Assembly (NCBI RefSeq): GCF_037055355.1
Contig: NZ_CP146350.1
Location: 2,937,001-3,001,000, forward strand
Direction: 5' to 3'
DNA from: Streptomyces sp. DG1A-41
Lineage (GTDB): Bacteria; Actinomycetota; Actinomycetes; Streptomycetales; Streptomycetaceae
DNA length: 64,000 bases
Position 1 is the first letter of the stretch. Each line of letters begins with the position of its first letter. Shown piece after piece: positions 63,037-64,000 of the stretch. The translations under genes and the position numbers were made by a program. The notes under the pieces were generated by a model. That model ran no database searches. It was not told where the DNA came from and saw nothing but the letters and a program-made list of their open reading frames with translations.

Positions 63037-64000
63037 TCACGCCGCCGGCCGCACCTCACGCGAGGTCAGCACTCGCCGCGCCTTGCGCACCGCCCGGCGT
63101 ACGAACGTGTCGACGCCGCCCTCGCGGTACCCCGGGAAGGCGCGGGCCTCGCGCGGCTCGGCGAGGTACACCGAGTCGGGGATGCCCGCGGCGCGGTCGC
63201 GGAAGTGCGGATAGGCCAGGTAGACGCGGCGGCCCTTCTTCTCCAGGAGGGCGGCCGCCTGCTTCTTGGCCTTGACGAACTTGACGACGTCCAGCAGCAG
63301 TTCGGGACGCTGCTCGGCGACCAGATGCAGCCGCAGCCGCTCGTGGACCTTGAGGCGCTGGGCGACGCCCTCGGTCCAGTACGCGTCCATCAGCGGCTTG
63401 GCCAGCTCGAACTTGTGCCGGCGTATCTCCTCGCTGTCCGTCAGGTACTTGGGCCCGAACTGCGGCAGCAGCGTGACGAGGAACGGCCGGACCATCAGCT
63501 GGTCGCGCCGGCCGCCCGCGGGGACGTGCTCGGCGATGAGGTTCATCAGGGCCCGCGCGGAGTCGAAGCGCAGCGTGTAGCTGCCGCTCTTGGTCACGTG
63601 CTTGCCGTCGTCTCGGCCCACCAGGTAGTAGCAGGTGGGGTCGGCGACCACGGAGACGCCGTCCGCCCGCAGGTACGCCTCCATCGTGAACAGCGCGTCC
63701 TCGCCGGTGAACAGGGACTCGTCGAACCGCATGCCGTGCCGGTCGAGCAGCTCGCGGCGGAACAGCTTCTGCGCGCTGAGCGTGAACTTGATGTTGGACG
63801 AGAAGACGTCCGTGCGCTCCACCGTCTTGCCCCACATGGACTTCGGCGCCGTGCGGTTGACGCCCTCGACCTTGCCGAGGACGACGTCCGTCCCGGCGCG
63901 GTCGGCCATACCGACCATCCGCTCCAGGGCCTCGGGGCCCAGCCGGTCGTCGGCGTCGAGGAAGAAGACGTAACGCCCGGTCGCCTTGCCCAGACCGACG
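63037..64000 (-). CDS. Family 2 glycosyltransferase, N terminus outside window
   Basis: The frame is open through 64000 and covers 321 C-terminal residues. It has GRYVFFLDADDRLGPEALERM with the DADD metal/nucleotide motif of GT-A enzymes, then GEDALFTMEAYLRADGV, as in teichoic acid glycosyltransferases. The C-terminal part after residue 150 is basic with many Arg and Lys, and may contact a polymer or membrane. It is convergent with the polymerase gene and likely shares its wall-polymer pathway. The acceptor is unknown. Confidence 0.8.
   Translation of the reverse strand, partial: VGLGKATGRYVFFLDADDRLGPEALERMVGMADRAGTDVVLGKVEGVNRTAPKSMWGKTVERTDVFSSNIKFTLSAQKLFRRELLDRHGMRFDESLFTGEDALFTMEAYLRADGVSVVADPTCYYLVGRDDGKHVTKSGSYTLRFDSARALMNLIAEHVPAGGRRDQLMVRPFLVTLLPQFGPKYLTDSEEIRRHKFELAKPLMDAYWTEGVAQRLKVHERLRLHLVAEQRPELLLDVVKFVKAKKQAAALLEKKGRRVYLAYPHFRDRAAGIPDSVYLAEPREARAFPGYREGGVDTFVRRAVRKARRVLTSREVRPAA

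Overview
The window is chromosomal DNA of a Streptomyces-type actinomycete. The evidence is very high G+C with third-position bias, frequent GTG starts, leaderless promoters of the TANNNT type, one TTA codon (read by the bldA tRNA in this genus), interspersed intergenic hairpins typical of the genus, and a gene order (phoH, dnaJ-hrcA, lepA, rpsT, holA, comEC-comEA, leuS, rsfS, lytR-type, nadD, proA, proB) that I recall from the Streptomyces core chromosome. Almost everything is vertically inherited housekeeping DNA. There is no prophage, transposase or CRISPR array.

Layout. 1-1174: phoH, interrupted by an intein that runs off the left edge. 1394-5775: a sugar kinase, then a D-glucarate catabolic pair (gudD, kdgD) divergent from an IclR regulator. 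5979-7293: a frameshifted MFS transporter. 7326-12930: adenine deaminase, RNase Z, HIT protein and a tricorn-type protease. 13003-18364: a lipoprotein-like protein, VOC protein, rsmE, nitronate monooxygenase, dnaJ and hrcA with a CIRCE operator. 18536-21452: an MBL hydrolase, a DUF3097 protein and hemW. 21471-27983: a SpoIIE-type phosphatase divergent from a multi-HAMP hybrid histidine kinase. 28045-34668: acyl-CoA ligase, lepA, rpsT, small enzymes and holA. 34714-42533: a YceI protein, arylamine N-acetyltransferase, comEC/comEA, DegV and a membrane protein. 42672-45723: leuS with a leucine-rich leader peptide and an intrinsic terminator, forming an attenuator. 45950-48890: a coupled operon of a di-haem-type membrane protein and a NuoF-like/ferredoxin fusion. 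49001-49882: two identical tRNA-Ala(GGC) genes around two tiny zinc-ribbon genes. 49981-53646: a histidine phosphatase, rsfS, an LCP-family protein and nadD. 53744-57345: small membrane proteins, an M48 peptidase and two membrane proteins sharing an N-terminal motif. 57505-60608: proA, a hypothetical gene and proB. 60904-64000: a CDP-glycerol glycerophosphotransferase-type polymerase and a family 2 glycosyltransferase cut by the right edge.

How the genes work together. HrcA with CIRCE controls its own dnaJ operon. GudD and KdgD turn D-glucarate into 2-oxoglutarate semialdehyde under the adjacent IclR protein. RsfS, LepA, S20, LeuS, RsmE and the tRNAs serve translation. ComEA and ComEC form a DNA-uptake pair. 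ProB and ProA make proline precursors. The kinase and phosphatase at 21-28 kb look like a stress-signalling pair, with the kinase probably bldA-dependent.

The most interesting items are the PhoH intein with class 3 features, the leuS attenuator with peptide [12 protein letters not shown], the NuoF-like/di-haem redox module with an altered cluster motif, the TTA codon and in-frame 42-bp repeat in the hybrid kinase, a 62-bp perfect duplication of the dnaJ 3' end, and a G-quadruplex-prone tract downstream of the N-acetyltransferase gene.
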